Origin: Candidatus Gastranaerophilales bacterium
GTDB lineage: Bacteria > Cyanobacteriota > Vampirovibrionia > Gastranaerophilales > Gastranaerophilaceae
Length of the DNA stretch: 10,633 nt
NCBI GenBank assembly: GCA_947624665.1
Contig: CANQLK010000052.1
Span: forward strand, 1 to 10,633
Reading direction: 5' to 3'
The notes under the pieces were generated by a model that was given only the letters and a program-made list of their open reading frames with translations, was not told the origin of the DNA and searched no databases. Position numbers and translations under genes: made by a program. Positions within the stretch are counted from its first letter, which is position 1. The number at the start of each line of letters is the position of its first letter. Below are positions 1 through 7,574 of the stretch, piece by piece.

Positions 1-148
1 TGCGGACGGACGAAGTCCGGTAAGCGAGGTCGGAAGCGAGTACAAGGCGATAGCCGAAGGAGCGACAAGACCGAGCGTAAAGCAATTTCAAGAGAGCAAG
101 CGTAATGTTGCGACACCGAATCAAATACGAATTCGGGATAAAAAATAA
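1..148. other. GC-rich, internally repetitive tract at the window edge (possible gene 3' end)
   Basis: By direct count, 48 of the first 80 bases are G or C, against roughly one third in the rest of the window. The tract contains the direct repeat AAGCGAG at 22-28 and 34-40, a small hairpin CGGAC-GAA-GTCCG at 7-19, and recurring CGAAG/CGAG/CCGA words. The plus-strand frame starting at base 2 is open for 48 codons and stops with TAA at 146-148, directly against the alanine racemase stop. It could therefore be the C-terminus of a gene entering from the left. The minus-strand frame reading down from base 148 is also open, so openness here is weak evidence for coding. A dispersed GC-rich intergenic repeat is an equally good explanation. 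Confidence 0.4.
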
Positions 149-1285
149 TTAACGGGTATAAACTCGTGAAAGTCTGGCTTTTAGACGGCAAATAAGTTCA
201 TAATTAATTGTCCCGAGAAGTTCTGCCCATTCGTTTATTGATATAGATTCATCACCATCTTCACCGATAAGGGTGATTATATCCCCTTCATCAGCTTTAA
301 TACCCGTTATATCAAACATCATTTGATCCATTGTAATATTACCGATTTGTTTGATTTTTTTACCGTTTAATATTGCGGATATTTTATTGGAAAGCCTTCT
401 GTCAACGCCATCAGCATAACCGATAGGAATTGTGGCAACCGTTATATCCTTATCGGGAATATAAGTATGCGAGTAGCTGATACCCGTACCTTTTTTAGCG
501 GTATGGATGTTTATTATTCTGCCCTTTAAACTCATAGCGGGAATTAAATCGGGAATTTTTTTTGTACGTGGAGGTAAATCGGGAATCAAGCCGTGCAGAG
601 ATAATCCCAAACGCACCATATTATAATTTTCAGCCTCGTATTGTGCAATAGTTGCCGCGGTATTGAAGCAGTGAAGTAAAAGTCCTTGTGTATTTACTTT
701 TGAAAGTATTTCATTCCAAATATTAAGTTGTTCTTTTGTTTTTTCTTCATCTTCGGCGCAGGCAAAGTGAGTAAAAATCCCCTGAAGTTCAATCGCTTCA
801 CATTTTTGAACCCGTTCAATAAACTCAACCGCATCTTCTTTTTCAACGCCTATTCTGTTCATGCCCGTATCAAGCTTAATATGCGCCTTAGTTTTAAGCC
901 CTGTTTTTTTGTATGTAAGTTCAGCCGCATCAATATGGTTGTTTAAGAATAATGACAGCGATATATTATTTTGAGCCGCATAATCAAACGCCCAAACAGG
1001 GGCCGCACCAAGTACTAAAATCGGGCAGTTTAATTTGTTATTTCGAAGCTCCATTCCTTCATCTATGGATGCGACACCTAAATAATCAACTCCCGAAGCA
1101 ATCAAAGTCGGTGTAAGCATAACACTGCCGTGTCCATAAGCATCGGCTTTTACAACAGCCAAAATCTTTGTGCCTTTTTTTACATAAGATTTCAGCTCCA
1201 ATATATTTTTTTCGATTGCATCAAGATTTATTTCAACCCATGCATCTCTTTTTGTATTTATATTTGATAATCTTTGATATTTCAT
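149..1285 (-). CDS. alr: Alanine racemase (PLP-dependent)
   Basis: This cytoplasmic enzyme interconverts L- and D-alanine and supplies D-Ala for peptidoglycan. At 378 residues it has normal family length. Residues 43-53 read AVVKADAYGHG, the PLP-binding motif, with the Schiff-base lysine at K46. The N-terminal barrel also carries KLDTGMNRIG (137-146), whose K137 and R144 match the carbamylated lysine and PLP-contacting arginine of characterised Alr enzymes. VRLGLSLHG lies at 224-232. The C-terminal domain holds GISYSHTY with the probable second catalytic base Y271, IPIGYADGVDRR (286-297), and the substrate-site pair M319-D320. The ATG at 1283-1285 gives a full N-terminus, but no Shine-Dalgarno precedes it, so initiation may be leaderless. 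The gene is divergent from a glycosyltransferase operon, and I see no shared function beyond envelope biogenesis. Confidence 0.96.
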   Translation of the reverse strand: MKYQRLSNINTKRDAWVEINLDAIEKNILELKSYVKKGTKILAVVKADAYGHGSVMLTPTLIASGVDYLGVASIDEGMELRNNKLNCPILVLGAAPVWAFDYAAQNNISLSLFLNNHIDAAELTYKKTGLKTKAHIKLDTGMNRIGVEKEDAVEFIERVQKCEAIELQGIFTHFACAEDEEKTKEQLNIWNEILSKVNTQGLLLHCFNTAATIAQYEAENYNMVRLGLSLHGLIPDLPPRTKKIPDLIPAMSLKGRIINIHTAKKGTGISYSHTYIPDKDITVATIPIGYADGVDRRLSNKISAILNGKKIKQIGNITMDQMMFDITGIKADEGDIITLIGEDGDESISINEWAELLGTINYELICRLKARLSRVYTR

Positions 1286-1332
1286 ATTTACATTCTAGTT
1301 CAAATATCTTAAATTTGATATACTTTTTTATT
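1286..1332. promoter_or_regulatory. Divergent promoter region between alr and the glycosyltransferase operon
   Basis: Only 47 bp separate the two divergent start codons. On the plus strand TATACT (1319-1324) is a good -10 match and would start transcription within a few bases of the ATG at 1333. On the minus strand TAGAAT (complement of 1293-1298) is a -10-like hexamer just ahead of the alr ATG. No convincing -35 hexamer and no Shine-Dalgarno is visible for either gene. Both transcripts could therefore be leaderless or nearly so. This is inferred from base matching only; a start site inside either coding region is not excluded. Confidence 0.4.
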
Positions 1333-3147
1333 ATGAATAAAGTTTTATCATCGTATTTAATAAAAAAATTAACTGATTTATATATAGGAAATGCAAAAAT
1401 ACTTCCATTTTTTATATTGATTTTTCTTGTAAATTTATTTCTTTTTACGGGTACGGATATTAAAGAGCATATTTTTCTTTTTACGGATACTTCAAGAGAA
1501 GTCTATATACCCTATGCAATGAATAAAGGATATTTGTTATACAAGGATATTTTTAATGTTTATGCGCCGTTAGGTTATCAAATAAATGCTCTGCTTTTTA
1601 AATTTTTCGGTTCAAATTTAAAGACTTTATATTATGCAGGATTTATTAATTCCACTTTAATTTTATGGGGGCTTTTCTTAATCTTGCGAATTTTTATGAA
1701 AAGAAATTCCTCTTTTATAATATTTTCAACATTATATTTAATTCAAGCCTCCTGCATATTTGCAATATCACATACAAATTACATTTTCCCCTATTCATAT
1801 TCAATGGTATACGCATTAAATGCTTTTATATGGTCGCTGGTATCCTTGTTGTATTTTATTAAAAAAGAAAAAAACATATATATTTATTTTGCATTCTTTT
1901 TTTACGGACTTAGCTCTGTTTTAAAATACGAATTTATATTATTTATTTTTTTAATGTTAGCAGTTTTAGTAATCAAAAAGTCAACGTTAAGAGTATGGTT
2001 GATATCATTATTGACTGCATCCATAATTCCTTTTATTTCAGTCTGTTCACTTATTTTACAAGGAGTGAACATTTCTGATTTTAAACAGGCATTTGATTAT
2101 ATAATAATTCTGCCTAACGTAAAAAGCTCAAAAATATTATATCAGTATTCTGGTTTTATTCCGACAACTGATAGTTTAAAATCATCAGGGATTAATTTTC
2201 TAAAAATAGCGCTGTGGATTTTATCTCTAATTTCGTATTATATATTTTTTGTTTGGTTCTACAACATTAACAGAATATTTTTTACTAAGCACAAGTTATT
2301 AGATATATTATATTTCATTTTCGGATTTTGTCCCATTCCTTTAGTCTTTTATTTATTATATAACGGATTTGTGATATCAAATGCTTCCGTATTTAACTGG
2401 TTAGGTCTGTTTACATTATTCTTATTTCTGATTTATTTAAACAAACTATACAAAAAAAAGTCCGAAAATAAACTTACAATCCGAAATTTTATGCTTTTTA
2501 CATTATTCATATCTGTTTTACTTTGTTCTTATAAAACCATATTTAATATAAGCTTTAATTCATACGGAACATATTATTTCCCTCTTTTGTTTATTTGCTG
2601 TATTATTTATATTTCGTATTACATGTTAATGAATAATAAAGGTTTAAAACTTTTTTTAGCATTAGGAATATTTATATTGGCATCATTGTACGCATTATCT
2701 AATGCTGAAAGAGAAGATATTATATTCAGCAAAACAAAGTATGTTAACAAAGAAAAAGGTTCATTTTATATAGAAAAATTTCAACGGAAGGCTGTAACAG
2801 GAGTGCTTCAATATCTTCATAAAGAAACTAAGACAACGGATAAAATACTGGTATTACCTGAAGGGGCTATTTTTAATTTTCTTACAGATACACTTTCTGA
2901 TAACAAATATTATTACCTTATTCCGCCTAATATAGAAATTTTCGGTGAAGATAACGTAGTTAACGATATAGAAAAAAATCTGCCTGATTATGTTATTTTG
3001 CAAACACTTTCATATAATAAATATAGAGAAACATTATTCTGCGAAAGTTTCGGAGAAAAAATTTGCACTCTACTTCCCAAATATTACGATTATCCTAAGA
3101 TATTCGGTGATAATTTTAAATTGGCAATATACAAGAAAAAAACATAA
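1333..3147 (+). CDS. Integral membrane GT-C type glycosyltransferase, first of three paralogs
   Basis: This 604-residue protein has many hydrophobic helices and a soluble C-terminal domain. The architecture is that of PMT/ArnT-like (GT-C) enzymes, which transfer sugars from polyprenyl-phosphate donors at the outer face of the cytoplasmic membrane. After the first helix comes TDTSREVYIP (51-60), whose D52 and R55-E56 lie where GT-C enzymes carry their catalytic acidic residue. It is followed by YLLYKDIFNVYAPLGY (67-82), a typical first-loop signature. A further conserved block, PYSYSMVYALNAFIW (153-167), is shared with the two downstream paralogs. The C-terminal extracytoplasmic domain (about 457-604) holds LPEGAIFNFLTD (508-519) and SDN (522-524). 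An in-frame upstream ATG at 1168 lies inside alr on the other strand and is rejected; ATG 1333 precedes the first membrane helix. Compared with the next two genes it has about 70 extra residues around 290-400. The acceptor is unknown. Confidence 0.8.
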   Translation: MNKVLSSYLIKKLTDLYIGNAKILPFFILIFLVNLFLFTGTDIKEHIFLFTDTSREVYIPYAMNKGYLLYKDIFNVYAPLGYQINALLFKFFGSNLKTLYYAGFINSTLILWGLFLILRIFMKRNSSFIIFSTLYLIQASCIFAISHTNYIFPYSYSMVYALNAFIWSLVSLLYFIKKEKNIYIYFAFFFYGLSSVLKYEFILFIFLMLAVLVIKKSTLRVWLISLLTASIIPFISVCSLILQGVNISDFKQAFDYIIILPNVKSSKILYQYSGFIPTTDSLKSSGINFLKIALWILSLISYYIFFVWFYNINRIFFTKHKLLDILYFIFGFCPIPLVFYLLYNGFVISNASVFNWLGLFTLFLFLIYLNKLYKKKSENKLTIRNFMLFTLFISVLLCSYKTIFNISFNSYGTYYFPLLFICCIIYISYYMLMNNKGLKLFLALGIFILASLYALSNAEREDIIFSKTKYVNKEKGSFYIEKFQRKAVTGVLQYLHKETKTTDKILVLPEGAIFNFLTDTLSDNKYYYLIPPNIEIFGEDNVVNDIEKNLPDYVILQTLSYNKYRETLFCESFGEKICTLLPKYYDYPKIFGDNFKLAIYKKKT

Positions 3148-3168
3148 AATTATAGAGGTATTTTACGA

Positions 3169-4713
3169 ATGATAAAAAGCTATATTTTAAATAATAAAAA
3201 AGATATTATATATTCTGCAATAATACTTACCGTTATGACTGTAATGTTTTTATTGTACGGAAATAACTTTTATAATATTCACTCCGATTTGGGCAGAGAA
3301 TTATATATCCCCGAGCAAATGATTAAAGGTCAGGTATTATACAAAGATATTTATAATATTTATGCCCCGCTCGGCTATTTCTTAAATGTCGTTTTTATTA
3401 AAATTCTCGGAGATAATCTTAGAACCTTTACTTATATAGGATTTTTTCTTTCTTTATTGACTCTTATTCCTGTATATAAAATAACAAAAAAGTTTTGTAA
3501 CAGTGAAACAGCTTTATTACTCGGGTTATTTACGGTTTTTTCTTGCATATACTCTCCGACATTATCAAACTGGATTACCCCATATTCTTATTCAGTGCTT
3601 TATTCTCTATGCTCAATAATGTGGGCGCTTTATTTTATTTTTCAATTTTTTGAAAGAAATCAAAACAAATATATATATTATTCCTCAATGCTGTACGGAT
3701 TTTCATTGGCTTCAAAATACGAATATATAGGATTTGCATTGATAATTTTAATTGTTTTAATTTATAAAAAAGCAACCAAAAAAGTATATTTACACTCATT
3801 TATATCAGCAATGATATTTCCGATGATATCACTTACAGTGCTTTTTATACAGCATTGTTCAATAAGCGATTTATCAGCTGCTATATATTACATAATAAGA
3901 AATGCGGACATTAATACAAACAAATATTTTTATACCACAAGCGGATTTATCCCAAGTAAAAACAGTTTGATGACAATGTTGCATCCTACATTCAACACTG
4001 TTTTCAGCCCAATCTGCTTCTTAACTTTAATAATAACAATTATTTCTATAATAAAAAAATATGATATAAAAATCATAATACTGAATATAACGGCATTAAT
4101 TCTTTCAATGAAATGTTTTTGTTTTATAAGATTAGACGTGTACGGAACCTATTTTCTGCCCGTATTGTTAATTAGCTTGTGCGTTTTTACCTCAGTCTTG
4201 TTAAAGAACAAAAAAATAATTTTCTATATAATTCTGATAATTTCAATATTATTATACGCATCCTTTGATGTCCGAACTTCAAAAAAGAATAATTTTATAA
4301 GCGTAGAAACACCAAAAGGAACATTAAATGTGGAAGGATTTTTATATCCTTCGTTTACAGCGGACTTGAATTTTATAGAGAAAGAAACAAATAAGGACGA
4401 TAAAGTATTATTTATACCGGAAGGTGTTTCAATCAACTATTTAACGGACAGAGAAAGCGATAATTATTTATATTATCTTACATTTCCGAATTGTACCGTT
4501 TTCCAAGCGGATATGATAAACAATTTAATAAATCAAAATAAAATAAAATACATTGTTGTAGATAACAGATTATACTATAACTACCGTCAGACATATTTTG
4601 CCGACAGTTACGGAATAGAAATATACAATAACATTAAAGAGCATTACAACTTGTATAAGACAATAGAAACAAACTTTATAAAAGAAATATATATACGAAA
4701 TACAGACGAATAA
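3169..4713 (+). CDS. Integral membrane GT-C type glycosyltransferase, second paralog
   Basis: This 514-residue polytopic protein is homologous along its length to its neighbours on both sides and closest to the one downstream. The first extracytoplasmic loop reads HSDLGRELYIP (38-48), with candidate catalytic D40 and the R43-E44 pair, then GQVLYKDIYNIYAPLGY (54-70). NWITPYSYSVLYSLCSIMW (134-152) is nearly unchanged in the third paralog. The C-terminal soluble domain (about 368-514) carries IPEGVSINYLTD (416-427) and SDN (430-432). Relative to the first paralog it lacks about 70 residues, probably two membrane helices, between SGFIP (258-262) and VYGTYFLP (324-331). It starts 21 bp after the first gene with AGAGGT (3154-3159) nine bases ahead of the ATG, so it is very likely co-transcribed. 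The sugar donor and acceptor cannot be read from sequence; PMT-like transfer is family inference. Confidence 0.8.
   Translation: MIKSYILNNKKDIIYSAIILTVMTVMFLLYGNNFYNIHSDLGRELYIPEQMIKGQVLYKDIYNIYAPLGYFLNVVFIKILGDNLRTFTYIGFFLSLLTLIPVYKITKKFCNSETALLLGLFTVFSCIYSPTLSNWITPYSYSVLYSLCSIMWALYFIFQFFERNQNKYIYYSSMLYGFSLASKYEYIGFALIILIVLIYKKATKKVYLHSFISAMIFPMISLTVLFIQHCSISDLSAAIYYIIRNADINTNKYFYTTSGFIPSKNSLMTMLHPTFNTVFSPICFLTLIITIISIIKKYDIKIIILNITALILSMKCFCFIRLDVYGTYFLPVLLISLCVFTSVLLKNKKIIFYIILIISILLYASFDVRTSKKNNFISVETPKGTLNVEGFLYPSFTADLNFIEKETNKDDKVLFIPEGVSINYLTDRESDNYLYYLTFPNCTVFQADMINNLINQNKIKYIVVDNRLYYNYRQTYFADSYGIEIYNNIKEHYNLYKTIETNFIKEIYIRNTDE
3559..3627 (+). repeat. Near-identical 69-bp patch, copy 1 (within second glycosyltransferase)
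   Basis: This stretch matches 5126-5194 at 67 of 69 positions by direct comparison, with the first 38 bases identical. It encodes the conserved TLSNWITPYSYS...MWA membrane-loop segment. The sequence on both sides has diverged clearly more between the two genes. The patch may reflect gene conversion or strong constraint after tandem duplication. Confidence 0.8.
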
Positions 4714-4738
4714 ATGAAATTTCTAAAAGGTTTTAATT

Positions 4739-6280
4739 ATGAAAAATTATATTTTGACAAACAAGAAAGATATTACATATTTTGCAATAATTATTGCGGT
4801 AATGACAATACTGTACATATTGTGTGGAAATAATTTATATAACGGGGATTCGGATATCGGAAGAGAATTTTATATTCCCTCTCAAATGATAAAAGGACAG
4901 GTTTTATATAAAGATATTTATAATATATACACTCCTCTCGGCTACTTTTTAAATGCACTTTGTCTGAAATTATTCGGGAACTGTATAAGAACATACACTC
5001 TGATAGGATATGGTTTATCATTATTAACTCTTATTTCAATGTACAAAATTATAAAAATATTTTGTAAAAGTGAAACAGCTTTTTGTTTATGCATATTCAC
5101 AATTTTTACATGCGTATATTATCCTACATTATCAAACTGGATTACCCCATATTCTTATTCAGTACTTTATTCACTATGCTCAATAATGTGGGCGGTTTAT
5201 TTCATACTTAAATTTACGGAGAATAATCAAAACAAATATATATATTATTCTTCACTTTTATACGGATTTTCGGTAGCTTCAAAATACGAGTATATTACAT
5301 TTTTGCCGATTATTTTATTTATGCTTGTCTACAAGAAATCAAACTTAAGAGTTTATATGCTCTCTTTTCTCTCTATGACAATATTTCCATTGATGTCTTT
5401 ACTGGTACTGTTTATTCAACAATGTTCTTTAAGTGATTTATCTATGGCATTAAATTACATAATAAAAAATTCAAGTGAAGAAGCAATCGGTTTTTTCTAT
5501 AGATACTTAGGTTTCATTCCAAGCAAAGCAACATACTTCAAGCTTCTGAAGCCCACATTTGATACATTTTTCAGCCAAATTTGCTTTTTTACACCGATAA
5601 TGATAATTATTTCAATAGTAAAAAAATATGATAAAAAAGTCATAATATTGAATTTTATAACATTATTACTTTCGTTAAAATGCTTTTGTTATATAAGATT
5701 AAATGTATACGGAACCTATTTTTTGCCGATATTATTAATCAATATGTGTGTTTTTATATCACAGTTAATAAAAGGAAAGGAAAAAATACTAAATACGGTT
5801 ATCATAATTGCAATATTATTATATATAATGCATGACGTAAGAGCCATAAAAGAAATAAATTTTCAAACAATAAATACTCCGAAAGGACAAATAAAAGTCG
5901 AAGGATATTTAAAGGGTACATTATTATCGAACATGAATTTTATCGAAAATGAAACAAATAAAAATGACAAAATAATATTCATCGCCGAAGGTGCAATATA
6001 TAACTATTTAACCGACAGGGACAGCGATAATTACCTGTTTTATCTGATAGGTACAAACTGTTTAGTGTTTGGAGATAAAATGATATCTGAGAGAATAAAG
6101 AAATCAGACATAGAATATATAGTAATAGACAATAAGGAATATTTGCATTTAAATGTAACGGATTTTAAAGGAAGTTTCGGCAAAGAAATTTTCAACAGTA
6201 TAAAAGAGGATTACAATATATACAAGACATTCGATACAGGCATAATCAGCGAGGTATACAAACGGAAACGGGGAAAATGA
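4739..6280 (+). CDS. Integral membrane GT-C type glycosyltransferase, third paralog
   Basis: This 513-residue protein is the closest relative of the preceding gene and matches it from N- to C-terminus with almost no length change, so the pair is a tandem duplicate. SDIGREFYIP (38-47) supplies the candidate catalytic D39 and R42-E43, followed by GQVLYKDIYNIYTPLGY (53-69) and the conserved NWITPYSYSVLYSLCSIMW block (133-151). The C-terminal domain has IAEGAIYNYLTD (415-426) and SDN (429-431). Here the proline of the PEG motif found in the other two copies is replaced by alanine, a possible sign of altered specificity. The ATG lies 25 bp after the previous stop with AAAAGG at 4725-4730 as a modest ribosome site. 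Its last bases overlap the next gene (ATGA at 6277-6280), implying translational coupling. Role: presumed transfer of a lipid-linked sugar at the outer face of the inner membrane. Confidence 0.8.
   Translation: MKNYILTNKKDITYFAIIIAVMTILYILCGNNLYNGDSDIGREFYIPSQMIKGQVLYKDIYNIYTPLGYFLNALCLKLFGNCIRTYTLIGYGLSLLTLISMYKIIKIFCKSETAFCLCIFTIFTCVYYPTLSNWITPYSYSVLYSLCSIMWAVYFILKFTENNQNKYIYYSSLLYGFSVASKYEYITFLPIILFMLVYKKSNLRVYMLSFLSMTIFPLMSLLVLFIQQCSLSDLSMALNYIIKNSSEEAIGFFYRYLGFIPSKATYFKLLKPTFDTFFSQICFFTPIMIIISIVKKYDKKVIILNFITLLLSLKCFCYIRLNVYGTYFLPILLINMCVFISQLIKGKEKILNTVIIIAILLYIMHDVRAIKEINFQTINTPKGQIKVEGYLKGTLLSNMNFIENETNKNDKIIFIAEGAIYNYLTDRDSDNYLFYLIGTNCLVFGDKMISERIKKSDIEYIVIDNKEYLHLNVTDFKGSFGKEIFNSIKEDYNIYKTFDTGIISEVYKRKRGK
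5126..5194 (+). repeat. Near-identical 69-bp patch, copy 2 (within third glycosyltransferase)
   Basis: This is the partner of 3559-3627, in the same codon frame and at the same protein position. The two differences are a G/A at the 39th base and a T/A at the 48th. Neither changes the protein in this stretch, which is identical in both copies. Confidence 0.8.
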
Positions 6281-6597
6281 ATAAAGAAGAAGAAATAAAA
6301 ATAATAGAAAATATGCAGCAGGTAGTAGAGCAAATGAGGCTTGATGATATAGAAGAAGATTCTTCAACGGCTACGGAGATGTTCGAATGTTCCTGCTGCG
6401 GTAAGACACAACCGCTTGCAGGTTCAATACAATACGGCAAGTACAGACTTTGTAATAATTGTGTTCTGTTGGCGGAAACAGGTTTTGCCATCGGCAAATT
6501 TAAGAATGCACAAGATTTGGTAAGAGCAATGGAAGATACAAGACTGCAAGAAATGTGCGATTACATAAAACAGGAAGAAATGAAACAAAATAATTAA
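6277..6597 (+). CDS. Small four-cysteine zinc-ribbon-like protein
   Basis: This 106-residue protein is probably cytoplasmic. Residues 1-30 are acidic and helix-prone. Residues 36-62 form a compact knuckle pair, C38-x2-C41 with an extra C40, and C59-x2-C62, which would bind one zinc ion. A charged helical tail (about 74-106) follows. There is no signal peptide or membrane segment. The ATG overlaps the stop of the third glycosyltransferase (ATGA, 6277-6280), so translation is probably coupled to it. The next gene, a metalloprotease, begins five bases after this stop. I do not recognise a named family. A role in protein-protein or nucleic-acid contact, or as a partner of the downstream protease, would be speculation. 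That it is a real gene is supported by the tight coupling and the intact cysteine pairs. Confidence 0.75.
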   Translation: MNKEEEIKIIENMQQVVEQMRLDDIEEDSSTATEMFECSCCGKTQPLAGSIQYGKYRLCNNCVLLAETGFAIGKFKNAQDLVRAMEDTRLQEMCDYIKQEEMKQNN

Positions 6598-6602
6598 AAA
6601 AT

Positions 6603-7388
6603 ATGAATAAATTAACGTACATAAACAATAATTTAAAAAATGAATGCATAATAAGGTGGCCCGAGCAGTGTTTTCCGCTTCCGGTATATATTGCACCGTG
6701 TACATTTTATACATTATCAGAAGCCGACAGATATGCATATATGAATATGATAATAGATGCATTGAACTTATGGGAGAGCCTGTCTATGGGTTCGGTTTCA
6801 TTTACGCTTGCAAACACAATAAACGAATCGCAGATGAATGTTGTATGGAGGAGAGTAGACAGGAAGTCACTCGGACATTGTCAGTTCAGCTACGATAATG
6901 AATCAAGATTATATTCTGCAGAAGTTTCCATTGGGATATCAGACGGAATACTGCACAGAAAATATACTGATGAGAATGAAGTTTTCCACACTATTTTACA
7001 TGAAATCGGACATTCGTTGGGGTTGGGGCATTCGACGAATTCAGATGACATAATGTATTCACCCCATCAATACGGAATAATCAGACCTTCAAAAAGAGAT
7101 ATAGCAAGTGTAAAATGGCTTTATAATCTGCCGCTCGGGACTTCAGCTCGTTCATTGGCAAAAACATATTCCATATCGTCAAATAATATAGACGACATTA
7201 TAATGCAGATTGCAAGCGGAAACGTCGAATCAGAATTTCAAAAGACATTAAATAATCTAAACATACCGCCGTCGAGAAATCTTGAAGACGAGCAAAAACA
7301 GCTTGCCGAAATGAAAAAATTCCAGCTTTCCATTCAAAATATACAATTGCCAAAAGAAATCAGAGATAAATTTAAAGATATGAACTAA
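6603..7388 (+). CDS. Metzincin-type (matrixin-like) zinc metalloprotease, without an apparent signal peptide
   Basis: This 261-residue protein is a probable zinc peptidase. The zinc site is HEIGHSLGLGH (133-143), fitting HExxHxxGxxH with ligands H133, H137 and H143 and general base E134. The Met-turn is DIMY with M151. RWPEQCFPLPVYIAP (18-32) and the AEVSIGISDG strand (106-115) fit the N-terminal part of a matrixin-like catalytic domain. After about residue 180 the chain is Ser/Asn- and Gln/Lys-rich and probably helical, of unknown role. The N-terminus has no hydrophobic signal, and no cysteine-switch propeptide is obvious, which is unusual because most metzincins are exported. It begins five bases after the zinc-ribbon gene with no Shine-Dalgarno, suggesting coupling to that gene. 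Its stop overlaps a convergent small gene by four bases. The substrate is unknown. Confidence 0.85.
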   Translation: MNKLTYINNNLKNECIIRWPEQCFPLPVYIAPCTFYTLSEADRYAYMNMIIDALNLWESLSMGSVSFTLANTINESQMNVVWRRVDRKSLGHCQFSYDNESRLYSAEVSIGISDGILHRKYTDENEVFHTILHEIGHSLGLGHSTNSDDIMYSPHQYGIIRPSKRDIASVKWLYNLPLGTSARSLAKTYSISSNNIDDIIMQIASGNVESEFQKTLNNLNIPPSRNLEDEQKQLAEMKKFQLSIQNIQLPKEIRDKFKDMN

Positions 7389-7555
7389 TTATCCAACGGC
7401 AGATAAAAATTATAATCTTCAAGAATATTTCTTATATCCTGATAGGATTTTGAATTAAGAGTCAAATTTTGGTATTCTCTGACAACCGATATTACATCAT
7501 CCGAGCTGAGTCTTAACGAATTTCTACCGTTAACATTATCAATAATTTTTGCCAT
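7385..7555 (-). CDS. Conserved-looking 56-aa small protein of unknown function
   Basis: This protein has 56 residues, begins MAKIIDNVNGRNSLRLSS and ends NFYLPLDN. It is charged and probably helical in the middle (DDVISVVREYQ, then a second helix around QDIRNILEDY), with no membrane segment and no cysteine. The start is fixed by a consensus GGAGGT (complement of 7562-7567) six bases upstream. A longer version starting at 7612 would run through this ribosome site and is rejected. Its TAG (complement of 7385-7387) overlaps the stop of the convergent metalloprotease gene by four bases. It is divergent from a radical SAM gene with a repeat-rich leader between them. I do not recognise the family. 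It could be a small regulator, an antitoxin-like protein or a peptide substrate; none of these is shown by the sequence. Confidence 0.7.
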   Translation of the reverse strand: MAKIIDNVNGRNSLRLSSDDVISVVREYQNLTLNSKSYQDIRNILEDYNFYLPLDN

Positions 7556-7561
7556 ATAATT

Positions 7562-7567
7562 ACCTCC
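7562..7567 (-). promoter_or_regulatory. Consensus Shine-Dalgarno of the 56-aa gene
   Basis: Read on the minus strand this is GGAGGT, six bases ahead of the ATG at 7553-7555. It is the strongest ribosome-binding site in the window and decides the start of the small gene. Confidence 0.85.
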
Positions 7568-7574
7568 CGGATTA

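Noticed and set aside
728..946. Plus-strand open frame of 72 codons
   Set aside because: It lies wholly inside alr antisense, has Phe-rich composition typical of antisense AT-rich DNA, and has no ribosome site.
1168..1332. N-terminal extension of the first glycosyltransferase to an ATG at 1168
   Set aside because: It would overlap the conserved N-terminus of alr on the opposite strand. The PLP-motif gene is certain, and the extension adds 55 residues not seen in the paralogs.
6149..6762. Overlapping minus-strand open frames across the glycosyltransferase, zinc-ribbon and protease junctions
   Set aside because: They are antisense to clearly coding, tightly packed genes, overlap one another in different frames and show no recognisable motifs.
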